The notes under the pieces were generated by a model. It worked only from the letters and a program-made list of their open reading frames with translations, was not told where the DNA came from and did no database searches. A DNA stretch of 64,000 nt from Zizania palustris (Eukaryota > Streptophyta > Magnoliopsida > Poales > Poaceae), in NCBI GenBank assembly GCA_019279435.1, contig JAAALK010000548.1, forward strand, positions 1-64,000, in the 5' to 3' direction. A program made the translations under genes and the position numbers. How positions within the stretch are numbered: position 1 is the first letter of the stretch; each line of letters starts with the position of its first letter. Shown here in pieces: positions 22,721-34,561 of this stretch.

Positions 22721-23535
22721 TGAGGAGCCATGCTGAAGAGCGTGGGCCTCATGGCTCCAGATGTGATGAGTCATTGTCAACGATAGTCAAAGAGGACTGA
22801 AAAGAGAGAGAAGAACTGCGGCGTCTGGGCCGCGTGTGACTCAGGTACACGGGAAGCGAGCGACTGTCGGGCAGAGAGGCCGCGAAGTCGAGCTAGCCCA
22901 ATCCGGGTACATGGGCTGGATTTGCACGGGCACACATTCCGAGGAAATCATCAAAGTCATACGAACCGAGAAGCTTCAGCCAAATCATGGTTAGTACTAA
23001 TTACGTTTCTCGATTTGCGTGCTAATAAAATATTCATGTGTTGCCTTGTTTCACGTACTGATAGTACTATTTAAATATCTTCCGAAACATCCGATTGCAT
23101 GTGATGGCATACTGCTAAGAAGTATTTTTCATGAATATATTTCATCTGTTGATTTAATCTTTGTGCTGTCATTATATCTGTTGGTTCATCTGCTGTTTTG
23201 ATTAAATAGATGATATTGATTCTGGTGTTTTAATCTGTGCACTGTTTTATTTTGGTTAGAACACCACAGTTTACCATCTTCATGTGTGTTGGTCTGATTT
23301 AATGCCTGTGAGTTAATTAATCTGTTGAATCTGCCTTTAAGCATTGTGGTGGTGTCTTTTTGATTAGGACACCGGTTGTTTTTAGGCTAGATTATTTTAA
23401 GTAGCTGCGATCTGTTTGCTTTAGAGGTTTTTGTTTGTTGAGGTGCGTTGGGTGTTGGGAGCAGGCCATTGATTCGAAAGAATTCATTTTTAGGCGCCCA
23501 TTCACCCCCCTCTGGTCCCTACTTTCGGTCCTACA
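22721..23535 (+). repeat. 3' LTR of copia B (815 bp, internally deleted)
   Basis: Same ends as the 5' LTR (TGAGGAGCC ... TCCTACA) but lacking the interval equivalent to about 13622-14457. The join lies at a shared GGCT. The deletion removes the TATA box. Confidence 0.95.
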
Positions 23536-23540
23536 CTTGT

Positions 23541-25320
23541 AGAGAGTCAAGAGAAGTGTGAAGATGCTTGGGCATCGGTATCTAGATAGGCTTTTTGGGT
23601 GGAGGTTTAGGTTGTTCTTGGAACACTCCATCCTTGGGATGACTGGCCTGAAAATACTCAGTGGAGTGAGTCTTGTGATATCTCTGCTCTAGAGTCATCT
23701 TCCTCCACTCCACTGCACGACTCAGGGCACTCTCAAAGTCAGCCTTGGTGTAGGTGTAACCTACTCCAAACCCATCCTGCCTCTTGAACTGCTGGATCAT
23801 CATGCCGAGTTGAAGCTCTCTAGCACTCACCCAACTCAGTATCTAATGGAGGTAACAGTTCTCATTTTGAGCATCAGCTAACTCCTCTCTCAAGGAAGCT
23901 AGCACCTCCACCTAAGACAAGTAGATCTCACACTCTCTATCAACCTGAGAGAGAAGCAGTTCTCACAGACAGTGGGTGGAACTAACAATGTCGCAAGCTC
24001 AAGCTTAGTCTGCTCTAACTCGGCGCAAACTCTCTCTAGCTCGCCTAACTGCTCATCACTCTTTGCTCTCAGCTCAGCAAGATCAGATAAGTGGGCTGGG
24101 CAGTCACTACAGAGCACGATGACTGAGGCATGATCATTTTTTAGCTCCAGCTGAGTGCTTTCAAGCTCAGTGGCCAAAGCGTCTCTCTCATCAACCCTCT
24201 CAGTGTACCTGGACTTCAAAGTAGTCAGGTCACACAACAACAGCTCACATTTGGTGCACTCACTGCTCTCACCCAAGCAAGGGAAAGAAGATAGACTCTT
24301 AATATTGCTATTGGCCATAGCAATCTCACTCTCAAGCTCATCTATCCTCTTCTTAGTCCCTCTAAGTTGTTTCTCCCGATATTTCAACTCCTGATGGTTC
24401 TCTTCAAGTAATTCGATGACTTCACATTCATAGGAAGATACCTTCTTGTCGTCGTCATCAGAGTTTTCATAGGAGCCCTTATCTTCTTTATCCCCAAGAG
24501 CCATTGAGCAGACACTCTTGCGAGATCTTCAGCTGTGGTGCGAGCGAGTCTTCAGCTTGTCCCCGAAGGCCATGAAGTAGAGGCCCGCCAGATCATCTTT
24601 GTCCTTCCCCTTCTTGATCAAGATCTCCTCATCGCTTGAGCTTGATGAAGAGGAAGAAGAATATGACTACTTGGAGTAGCTTATCTCCATCTCGGTGAAG
24701 AAGGACTTGTCTCGCTTCTTGTTCTCGCGTCGGTAATCCTTCAGGGCCTTTCGAAAGAACTTCATTTTGGCTTGCCCTTGATGAAGGTGGAGTTATCGTG
24801 CTTGTTGGAGTCGTAGGAGCCACTGTCGGTACCCTTCTTATGCATGTTCCGCTTGGGGCAGTCGGCAATGAAATGACCCGGATCACCACACTCAAAGCAG
24901 CAAAGGTTTGTGCCATGTCGCTTGAACATTCTCTTGTCATAGACACGACGAACTCAGATATTGAACAAACACAGGTCATCATCTCCTTGTAGATCAAACT
25001 AGTCCTCAGTGATCCAGAACTAGTGAAATTTGATCTCAACTGGATATCAACATCTAAGGCCTTGAGCTTGCTGAAAAGCTCTGCGACGGTCAAGGTATCA
25101 TAGGAAGCACTCTCAACAATAGAGGATACCTTGATCTCCTAGATCTTACGGTCCAAGGTATGAAGAAACTTGAGTGCATGTTCATGATCTGAGACCAGCT
25201 GATATCGATCGTCCTTGTTGGCTTGAAGCTTGTTAATGATCGACAGTCTAACCCAGGTTCTATGAGAAATTTTTGTACTCTCGTCGGTAGGTCTAAGAGA
25301 GCCTAGCCTTGACCTGAGCT
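23541..25320 (-). pseudogene. Copia A gag, reversed and broken
   Basis: Minus-strand continuation of copia A upstream of the inserted copia B. Frame 23830-23582 holds the conserved YTYTKADFES tail; 24504-23899 the coiled coil with CTKC, CSDC and CENC pairs; 25093-24629 the start of the knuckle region, in which the knuckle itself reads in another frame near 24880-24910. Many frame changes. It aligns with copia B 15440-17340. The gag N-terminus and 5' LTR are absent because the sequence stops abruptly at 25320 against Tekay copy 1. Confidence 0.88.
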
Positions 25321-25332
25321 ATCCGGCAGAAC

Positions 25333-26707
25333 ATGCGGAAGGGTAAAGCCCCCGGATTTTCCGAGGACAAGCATGGTACCATCTGGTTCGGAAACCGGAT
25401 ATGCGTACCCGACAAGCCTGAGTTGAAGACCCTCATCCTTCAAGAAGCCCATGATACTCTATACTCCATTCATCCCGGGAGTACAAAGATGTATCAAGAC
25501 CTAAAAGAAAAATATTGGTGGGTCAGCATGAAGAGGGAAATAGCTGAGTATGTGGCCAAGTGCGACACATGCCGGCGAGTCAAGGCAGAGCATTAGAGAC
25601 CTGCTGGACTTTTGCAACCTCTCAAGGTCCCCGAATGGAAGTGGGAAGAAATAGGGATGGACTTCATCATGGGACTGTCCAGGACCCAAGCTGGTCACGA
25701 TTCTATTTGGGTGATCGTCGACCGACTCACCAAGGTGGCTCACTTCATCCCCGTCAAGACAACTTACACTGTCGCCAAGTTGGCCGAGTTGTATATGACC
25801 CGGATAGTATGCCTTCACGGAGTCCCTAAGAAGATTGTATCTGACCGTGGGAGCCAGTTTACCTCCAAGTTTTGGAAGAACCTTCAAGAGGAACTCGGCA
25901 CCCGACTGAACTTTAGCACCGCCTATCATCCATAGACCGACGGTCAAACCGAAAGGGTCAACCAGATATTGGAAGATATGCTTAGAGCTTGCGCTCTAGA
26001 CTTTGGCGGAATGTGGGACAAGAACTTACCCTATGCAGAGTTCTCCTACAACAACAGCTATCAAGCCAGCCTGCTAATGTCCCCTGTTCGAAGCACTCTA
26101 CGGGCGTAAGTGCAGAACACCGTTACTTGGGATCAAACCGGAGAATCACAACTGTTTGGGACAGACATATTGAGAGAAGGTCAAGATCATTAGAGACAGA
26201 TTGAGAATAGCCCAGTCCCGGCAAAAGAGCTACGCCGATAACCGTCGAAGAGACCTAACCTTTGAAGAGGGTGATTATGTCTATCTCCGAGTCACTCCCC
26301 TCCGCGGCACTCAAAGGTTCAACATGAAAGGCAAGCTAGCACCCCGCTATGTCGGACCTTTTCAAATCCTCCGACGGCAAGGAGAAGTGGCATATCAACT
26401 TGAACTACCTCCATCTCTGGCAGGAGTTCACGATGTGTTCCATGTCTCTCAATTGAAGAAGTGTCTTCGCGTGCCCACCGAGCAAGCCGATCTTCAACAG
26501 CTCAATGTCCAAGAAGACTTGACCTACATCGAGAAACCCATCAAGATCTTGGAAACCAAGGAAAGGGTAACCAGGAGTCATGTAGTTCGCTTCTGCAAGG
26601 TTCAATGGGATAACCACCCCGCCGAAGAAGCTACATGGGAAAAAGAAGACGAGCTGAAAGCCCAATACCCCCGAACTATTCGAGTAACGTTCCAATCTCG
26701 AGGATGA
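25333..26707 (+). pseudogene. Tekay copy 1 pol: integrase with C-terminal chromodomain
   Basis: The zinc-binding region (HPGSTKMYQDLKEKYWW ... CDTCRRVKAEH, 25460-25596) ends at a TAG. The core follows (25612-25935) with GMDFIMGL and SDRGSQFTS aspartates, then a TAG in HPxTDGQTER. Both stops fit CAG-to-TAG changes. After a frame change near 26080-26200 the frame 26201-26707 gives the GDYVYLRVTP region and a chromodomain (KILETKERVTRSHVVRFCKV ... EEATWEKEDELK). In living relatives chromodomains direct integration towards marked chromatin. Confidence 0.92.
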
Positions 26708-26731
26708 GATTCTTTGTAAGGGGGATAGGTT

Positions 26732-29700
26732 TGTAACACCCCAAATTTTCAAAGTAATAAAAATATTATTTAATCCAATTTCCTGAAATTTATTATTTTG
26801 GAAATACCTTTAATACCCTCCTTTACCATTTTGAACTACAACATAGAGGAAATGGCCAAACCAGGAGCTGAAACTTTTTATGTAGGATCCTAAGGCCAAG
26901 ATATATTTTTGAGAATTTTTACAAATTTTTATCAACTTTGGAAGTGGCCCTAATATTTTAATCTATTTTATGTGATTATTTTTAATCAAAAACTTATTTA
27001 AACAGTAATGGGCTCCCTCCCCTTTTTCTCTCTCCCCCGGCCGGCCTAGCCCACTCCTCCCCGCGCGCGCCATCTGACTAGTGGACCCCACCCGTCAGCG
27101 ACCCCCTCTCTCCGTGCCCGCACAACCGACAGCCCGGCCCCACCTGTCGGCGCCAACCGACCCCCTCTCACGCCCGAGCCCGACCCCACTCGTCAGTCAC
27201 CTCGCTCGTGCGCCCACGCTCGCTGGCCAGTGGCCCCCACCTGTCGGACCCGTCGTCCACCTCGCGCCACCTGCCCCCAAATCGCGCCGGCCGACGACCT
27301 CGCCCTCGGATCCGCCTCGCCGGCCCATCCCCCATTAAATTGATGCCATTAATCGGTCCCCCGCGCCGTGCCAGCCGTTTCCCTCTAGTTAACCCACGCC
27401 ATTAATCCACGGGATCAGCGCTCACGTGCATGGCAGACCTCGTCGGCGCCATCAAAAACCCCCTCTCGGCTTTCCTTGTATACGTCGCCCGTTATCCCTC
27501 GCCGGTACACCTATTTAAGCCCCCTGGCCGTTCGTGTTTGATCCCACACGCCCTCTCGCTGCGAGAACGAACAGAGCAATTGCATTTCAATTTTTAGCGC
27601 ACCACCACCACCCACACTCTAGCCATCGCTCACCGTCGCCGAAGTCCCCCTCCGTCCTCGCCGACCGCACCACTGCGACCACAAGGACCACCCCGACCTC
27701 GGCCACCCCTCTGTCGACGCCGAACCCCGCCGGATCGCCGTCGCCGCCAAGGACCCGAACACCTTCGCCGCCTCCGCTCGTCGCCGGCCTCGCTCCATCG
27801 ACCATTCGCCTCGCCGACGGTACCCTCGTGATCCCCGTAGTGTCCTCTTTCCGTTTTAGGCCTTAGGTACGACCGCCGTCGCTCGTCGTGGCCTCTAGCC
27901 CGCTCGCCGTCGCCGGAGAAGATGACCGGCACGGGTCGAGTACCCTTGTCGTGTCAGATTTGATCCTGGCCGTGCGATCTGGATCTAACGGTACCAATTA
28001 AATCCCATGTGTGGTTTAAACTGCGTCGTCGGATCTGAGCGAAGGGGTACATTTTAATCTCATGCATTCGTTAATATTTAAAACCCGCGTTTAATCTCAG
28101 CCGTCCATCGCATACCGGTTCGGCCTTTTAATCTCGCGCGTCCATTTTCACTTAACGCCCCCGCCTCACCCTCGCGCGTTGGATCTGGATCCAACGGTCT
28201 AGATTGGGCTGGACCACGCGCACAGTGCGCGGGTTCACCGTGGGCCTGGCTCACCGTGGACTCGAGGGGATTTAAATTTAAAAATAAATTCCAGAAACTG
28301 TTTAAAACTTGTAAAATTCATATCTGGCGCATTTGAACTCTAAAAATTGTCATTTCAATTCCAGAAATTTTATAATTTTATTCTCTACACTTTAGTTCTA
28401 TAAAAAATAGTATGTTACTTTAGACTTTTTCATGTTTATTTAAATAGGTATTCAAATGCCCTTAGGATAAAAATGTAAATTTGATTATTTAAATTTCAGT
28501 AAGGCTTATTTTTAATTATTTCTTGTTAATAGGATGAAACCACTAAATTGCCCACGAACCTTTCATTTTAAACTAATTAGAAAGTTTAAAGTGAGGTTAC
28601 TCACATTTAAAACCCTTTTTCAAAGGACAAAACTTCATTTTGATTCCTTTTAAAATTACTTATAAAATAAATCTCAGAACCTTAACAACTTGATTTTTCT
28701 CTAAATTAAACCAACTTAAACCTATGTGCTTGTTGTGTGATTTTATATTGAATGTTATAATTATTCTATTTTACTTTATTTATATTGGGAAGACTACGAC
28801 GCCGTCGAGGAGCAGGAATAATTCCCGTAAGTTCCTTCCTCTCCCTTCGCTGAACAAGGCAAGTCACCAAACCAAGTTTTGAGCATATTGAACCCATGTT
28901 TGATTAAACTATCGCTAAAACACATAGGTTATATATGCATTAGTCCAATGAGAACCCTTATAATATATTTATTTAGGATCCCCCGACCTTGATGTGCAAC
29001 CCAAGCCATGCTATCTCGCCTAACCTCCTTGTCACCACATGATTAGTATTATTAGCTAGTGTCCCATGTATTGACACGATCGCTATAGGATATAAAAATG
29101 AGTCGTAGCAATATGGTTCTACTATATGATCCCCATTATTTCTTGTCCTTGGAATTCTATCGGTGATGAGTTATGGTTGTGAGTGTATGCATGGTGGGTT
29201 CCGGGTGCAAGCTAGGGCATTGGTCGGTAGCACCCGGGGCACTATAAGGACTGGTCTGAGGGATCCGTTGCAATACACATCCGTACTAACCACAAGTCTA
29301 GTGGGTAAGTCCTAACTAAGGTATAGAGTGTTCCAAACCGAGGCCACACTTGGATATGGGTCAAGCAGCACCTGCGGGTGGCTTGTACCGACATGGCGCA
29401 AAAGGGAGTGCGACGTTAGCCAGGATACGGCCCGGCGGGCCGGCGAAACCTAGAGCGGGTGGTTATCGCTTGGAGCATTTCATGCCGAGGTTTTGGCATG
29501 AGTTCCCGTGGTATGGGTCATCTCGTTTGGGATGAGTGTGTGCCTTGTGGGTACAGTAGTACATCTCTGATCAGAGTCTTAAATCTTTTCGAAAAGCCGA
29601 GCCCACGGTCAAGGGCGGGTTGCGTGACATCCCACAGTTAGATTACTTTGAATATGTATGTGCATGATGGTTTGACATGTAAGGACTGTTGTGCGAGGAG

Positions 29701-30157
29701 GTAAAACGTACTCCTCGAGTTAGAAGATGTTATTGTTGTTCATGTTTACATTTCCGCATGATTAAATTTGACTACACTAATTGCAATAACTGAAAATGTA
29801 CTTTTCCGCACTGCTAGCCATTACCCCTTCCTTTGTTATTACCTTGCATTATTACTTGCATTTGCGGTGGCTTGTTGAGTACTTTTTGTACTCATACCCG
29901 TTGAACACCACAGAGGATGCCTACTATGAAGACGGTCTGGAGTAGCGACCCAGTCAAGCAAAGATCCTGAAGAGGGCATTCGTCATGCATTTTAATTATC
30001 TTTATTATCGTTTTTATTAAAACTCTGATGTAATAAATATGGTCTGCGTACCATGGATATTGTCGTATGTACGATTGTCGCATGATGAACCTCTTGTATT
30101 ATTGTTTTTCGCATGAAATTCAATAATGTCTCGATTTCGATAAATCGGGGCACCACA
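26732..30157 (+). repeat. 3' LTR of Tekay copy 1 (3,426 bp)
   Basis: From TGTAACACCCC to GGGGCACCACA. It has a C-rich stretch (27010-27330), a weak TATTTAAG box near 27512, then AT-rich and mixed sequence. Open frames inside the C-rich part (for example 27081-27338, 27534-27866) are composition artefacts. The second half (28780-30157) matches 41604-41656 plus 53108-54453; the first half matches 36188-36771 plus 38499-39604. No retained gene is seen. Confidence 0.88.
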
Positions 30158-31250
30158 GCTCCCGTCATTGAGTGCGTGCTCTCGGCCTCCATGAAGAGTA
30201 CTAGTCCATCTCGCATAGTCTATACTAATTACATGCGACGAAGCACGACAGAAACGACATGCAAGTCGTAATAAATTTTACATCAGTCTTAGGATGTAAA
30301 TAACCATGACACGCAGGCCATATTTAATTTACATTCATTGCATGCATCTCATACATCACACTTATCCAAGGTCATGCCAGTCACATCATTCTCTGCAAAA
30401 CAAAGTTGGGCGAGCAATCTACAAGTGACTGGATTCTGGATCTGAAAAACCCGGCACAACAGGCTCGATATTTAAATTCGCGTGGGTTGGAACTTCCGAT
30501 CACTAGAACTTTCGATCAATATCGGAATCCTAGACCGCAATAATTGCTTTCAGTATCGAATCATTATTCGATATTGGAACATCCGATCACTATCAGAACT
30601 TCCGATCCACCATTAGAACTTCCGATTTTTCATGGACAGAAACAGATCTAATCTGTTTTTCCACCATGTATCTCCATACATGAGGGATCTAGATCGAACA
30701 CTATGCATGTAGGCTCTGATACCACTATTGGGGAATAGGGGAGCTACGCTAGCCGGCAAATTAAAAATTTACGCTCTAAGACCAAGACTCATGCGCGTGT
30801 GAGATCATGGATCGTTACCTTCTAACATGAGATGCGCTAGGTGGAGCGGAAGAAGATGTCGGAGTAGCGTGTCAAGCCTATCCTCGCTTCGTCCTTGCCG
30901 TCCCTCGCCGATCTGATCGATGAGGCATAGTCGTTCGCATGAAGATGTCCACGAGCGTCGCTGATGGAGCAATGCCTCCACGGAGTCCACATGTATTGGG
31001 ATGGAGTACCTCGCACGACAGCGTGCTAGCACCGCACGTGAGAGAAGGGATTCTTACCTCAACGATTGAGATCAAGAAAGGGAGGAGAGGAGTCTTTGGT
31101 GGCTAGGTATAATCTAGGCTTATTCCATTGTTCCAAGACGTCCTCCTCTCCTTTTATAGGGCTCATAGCCCCCTAGTCATGCTCATCTCGAAATCCTCAA
31201 AACCGTAACAGATCCAATCTGTTCGCCTACGTCGGAACTTCCGATCCTGG
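30158..31250 (-). mobile_element. Reversed LTR retroelement fragment E (LTR end, primer site, leader)
   Basis: On the minus strand a TGGTATCAGAGCC initiator-Met primer-binding site (30712-30724) follows an LTR end at about 30730. A CCCTATAAAAGG box lies near 31155, so 30730-31250 is part of an LTR read leftwards, truncated by element D at 31251. The interval 30158-30711 would be its leader; no coding frame is convincing. GGAACTTCCGATC-like motifs recur in both parts. The class is uncertain; the primer site fits copia or some gypsy elements. Confidence 0.55.
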
Positions 31251-32376
31251 TGTTGATAGCAAAAAATGGCATTAATGGTCAAATTTGTCAAAATATCACT
31301 TTTTGGTAATTTGGTCCGAAATTATGCCAAGACCTGGCATGGGCTTGTCCAACCGACCATGTAGTCCCGGTCAGATCGGCCATATGGTTCCAGTCAGACC
31401 GGCCCACTCTGTATCCGATTCAGATTAGCTGATTTCGGGTCTATTTTATCTCTAATTAAATATTGATGACTTGGATCTGTATCTATGTCCAATTAGAGCC
31501 TAGGCATGACATTCCCAACCCTATAAATAGAGGCAAGGCTGATTCAAGGAGACCCCCTAAAACCCTAATAGATCCAATATATTTTTACCTTGAATCGTAC
31601 CTTTACTTTTCAATCTACTTTATTTCCCTAGGTTTAGTTTAGCAGGTACATCTTTGCTGGTTTGCACTGGAAACCATCTATCTGCCACATCGTAATCATG
31701 ATAAGTCCTTGTCGATTCGCTCGTGAATTATCTGTTTCATCCACGTAATGGATTTCTATCGTTTTATCGGTTTTTACCGGTGATTCGGTCTCTTGGCCGA
31801 ATTGTCTTTGCTTTCTTTATGTTTTTTTGCATTGTTTCATCTCTCTTATCTTCGCCAAGGAGTTTTGGGCAAAGGCACCAACAACAATATGATCGATGGA
31901 GGACACGGGCGATCGGTTTTGTCACTATTGGTCTGACCGGCGTTGATGGTCCAGACTGACCGGGTTGTGTCGGGATGTAATCTTATCGCCGAAACGCACT
32001 GGTCTAACAGGTGACACACGGTCGGTCCGACCGGATGTGTGCAGTCAGGCCATGATGTGCCCTTCCCTAACTGTGCGGTCTGACCATAGCATTCACCTAG
32101 GTCTGACCAACCCCTATAGGCCGGTCTGACAGCCCCTGTCAGTTCGGTTCAACTGGCCCTAGTTTGGCCGGTTGATCGTTTTTTCCATTTTTGGTTAATT
32201 GGATAATATTTTTATATTATTTAATTACCTAGCAACTCCACCCTCCCTTGTCACTATCAAGGATCATTGGAACGTCACGTCGATATTGTGTTACACTTAG
32301 GGGTTATATCTAAGTATCCGCACGCTTTGGGATTGTCGGATCGGCGTCAGTGTGTTGGCACATTTTAGTGTCAACA
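31251..32376 (+). repeat. 5' LTR of element D (1,126 bp)
   Basis: Perfect TGTTGA...TCAACA ends, a TATAAATA at 31522-31529, and many degenerate copies of a CCGGTCnGACCGG-like motif (for example near 31366, 31392, 31930, 31951, 32021, 32072, 32100, 32122). No partner LTR exists in the window. It interrupts the LTR of fragment E. Confidence 0.85.
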
Positions 32377-32384
32377 CACATTTT

Positions 32385-32402
32385 TGGCGACTCTGCTAGG
32401 GA
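32385..32402 (+). other. Primer-binding site of element D
   Basis: TGGCGACTCTGCTAGGGA lies eight bases after the LTR. It resembles the tRNA-Arg-type primer site used by Ogre/Tat relatives, with one change (TAGG for TGGG). Confidence 0.65.
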
Positions 32403-32470
32403 GGAACATGCCAAGCACTTCTACATCGGCAGCGGGTACATCGGCTACGTCAACATAAGCAATACCCTCA

Positions 32471-34561
32471 ATGCTGATGGATCCGATGGGGAGCGCGGAG
32501 ATTGACGATAGCAATATCATCGTCCCCACCCTCGATGACCTCTCCGAGGAGGATAGAGCAAAACTCGAGACCAAGATTAGGGAGCTACACGCTCTCTTTT
32601 TTGGGCACTTCACCAAGACCCGCGGGGGTTTCGTCAAGCATGACATTGACATCCCCTATCTCCCTAGGAGCAAGGTAACACCATTGTCTCCTCGACTGTC
32701 CTCCCAGGACATCGAGCAAAAGATAGCCAACACGGTAGACTAGGTCATTAGCGCTACTATTGCAAACCGCGTAGAGGCCATAGTCGACTCGAGACTGGAG
32801 GCGGTGTTTAGGAGATTCGACATTTTGGAGGCCACTTCCCTCACTCCGATAGCTAGTGTACCTCCTGTTAATCGCGTATACAGTAGAACCGATGGGAGTA
32901 CCAGAAAAGTCATTGCGTCGTTGGTCACACCATCCATGGCTGAGGTCATGCATGACTTTGTTAGTTAGACTGACCCTTGGGCCGATTAGACCGGCGCGTG
33001 TCAAATTCAACAGCTGGTAACAGTCGGCCAGATAAGCCATCAGGCCAGTCCGACTGGCCATTATGCCCTTGGTCAGACTGGCCCTATGTCTAGTCAGACT
33101 GCCCCTGTCACGTATTACGCCCCGCCGCCACCCGCGCCTACGCTACCTTAACCCGCGCTGCCCACACCTCCTGCTTCTGCACACCCACATAGGCCCGATT
33201 ACATCCCATATCGTGAGACACCACGAGAGGAGGAGCCCCATGGCCGACACCCCAATATACCACCGTGTGTTGCTCCCCCGCACGAGAGACACGCGCAGGC
33301 AGGAGGCATAGATGACATAGAAGAGTGGATTCGCTCGCTATTTAGGGAATGTGTGGGTTGGACACCTAGGGGTCGGGTTAGGGTTTACCACAAGTCGTAC
33401 CCCGACCACTTCGATACCATCTCGTACCCATGTGACTTTAGGGTGCCCAAATTTACAAAATTTGATGGTGAAGGTAGTAAGACCACCCTAGAGCACATAG
33501 GTCAGTTCCTAGCCCAGTGTGGCAAAGCTAGTGGGTCGGATGCATTGAAGCTTAGATTATTCTCTCTATCGCTCTCTAGCACAGCTTTCACTTGGTTTTC
33601 AGCGTTATCGTCGAACTCCGTGCAGACTTAGGCCTAGATGGAGCAGAAGTTCCATGATTATTTTTATACTAGGCAAACCGAGTTTAGACTTTCACATTTG
33701 ACATCGATTAGACAAAAGGCTAGTGAGAGTGTCTATGAGTATATTAAGCACTTTAGAGACACTAGAAACCAATGTTTTACTTTAAACATTTCTGATAGAG
33801 ACTTGGTCGACCTAGCTTTCAACGGTTTACACTCCGAACTCAAGGAGAGACTAGATGGCTAGGATTTATTCGATGTTAGTCAGGTTCTGCAGAAGGCTTT
33901 GGTTTAGGACAGCCGAGCCAAAAGTAGAAAATTCACTAAGACATTTAACAAGTCTAAGGCCAAGGTACATGTCATGGAGCACTTCGATGAGGAATCATTG
34001 AAGAGCGATGATGACTCGTCCAACATGTACACCGTAGAGTGGACTTGGTATAGTAAGGCCAAGCCCATTACTTGCACTGAGTTACGGTCGTCCCCTACCA
34101 AGAGTCAGCCCAATGAGGTGAAATATTCGTTTGACGTGACCAAGTGTGATAGAATATTTGACTTTTTATTGAATACCAAACTTATCAGGTTGCCGAAGGG
34201 TCACGTCATTTCGACTACCGATGACTTGAAGAAGCGGGCTTATTGTAAGTGGCATGATTCTCATTCCCATTCTACTAACGATTGTAATGTTTTTCGTCGG
34301 TAGGTTCAATCAGCCATAGAAGAAGGACAGTTGAAATTGGATACAAATCCCAAGATGAAGCTCGACCAGGACCCTTTCCCCATGATTCGGCCTGAGCAGG
34401 CCGGGTCCGCTAAGGGGAAGGAGGTCATGATTGGAGAACCACGCCCACACACGCTCGTGCCAAAGAACCCTGAGGTAGGACTTCGGAAGGTGAATACTGA
34501 CACATCATCTTACATTGCGACTCGCAAGAAGCCGAAGGTGACATATGACATACTGCTCTAG
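32471..34561 (+). pseudogene. Element D gag, one frame with many TAG stops
   Basis: A single frame runs from 32471 to 34561 with no indel needed. It has an N-terminal acidic part, a linker coded by GGTCAGACTGG-like repeats (33000-33110), a retrotransposon gag domain (33353-33862, with FTWFSALSS and RLSHLTSIRQ), and a zinc-finger-like CKWHDSHSHSTNDC segment (about 34250-34290). Stops lie at 32741, near 32966, 32986 and 33150, in 33629-33637, near 33862, 33907, 34302 and 34559. Nearly all are TAG where Gln, or once Trp, fits; one is TAA. Confidence 0.87.

Larger units (their letters stand above)
13425..23535 (+). mobile_element. Ty1/copia retrotransposon B (SIRE/Maximus type), complete, with CTTGT target duplication
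   Basis: A 10,111-bp element flanked by CTTGT at 13420-13424 and 23536-23540, with both LTRs, primer-binding site, gag, pol and a 3' spacer. Outside the duplication both flanks are continuous copia A. Element order is protease, integrase, RT, RNase H, as expected for copia. The long gag with coiled coil and the MSLMGELKYFLGLQ-type RT segment fit the SIRE/Maximus clade (family knowledge). Internal breaks: frameshifts near 15741, 17400 and 20192, stops at 18382 and 19615, and an 836-bp deletion in the 3' LTR. Confidence 0.96.
25321..30157 (+). mobile_element. Ty3/gypsy chromodomain element (Tekay/Del-like), copy 1: end of pol plus 3' LTR
   Basis: The fragment begins in the pre-integrase part of pol and continues through integrase, chromodomain, a polypurine tract (TAAGGGGGATAGG, 26718-26730) and a 3.4-kb LTR. 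The chromodomain and an LTR beginning TGTAACACCCC are characteristic of Tekay/Del chromoviruses (family knowledge). The 5' LTR, gag, protease, RT and RNase H are missing. Confidence 0.9.

Noticed and set aside
27081..27932. Pro/Arg-rich open frames in the Tekay LTR
   Set aside because: They lie in a C-rich LTR segment with open frames on both strands, and the matching region of the other copy does not keep them.
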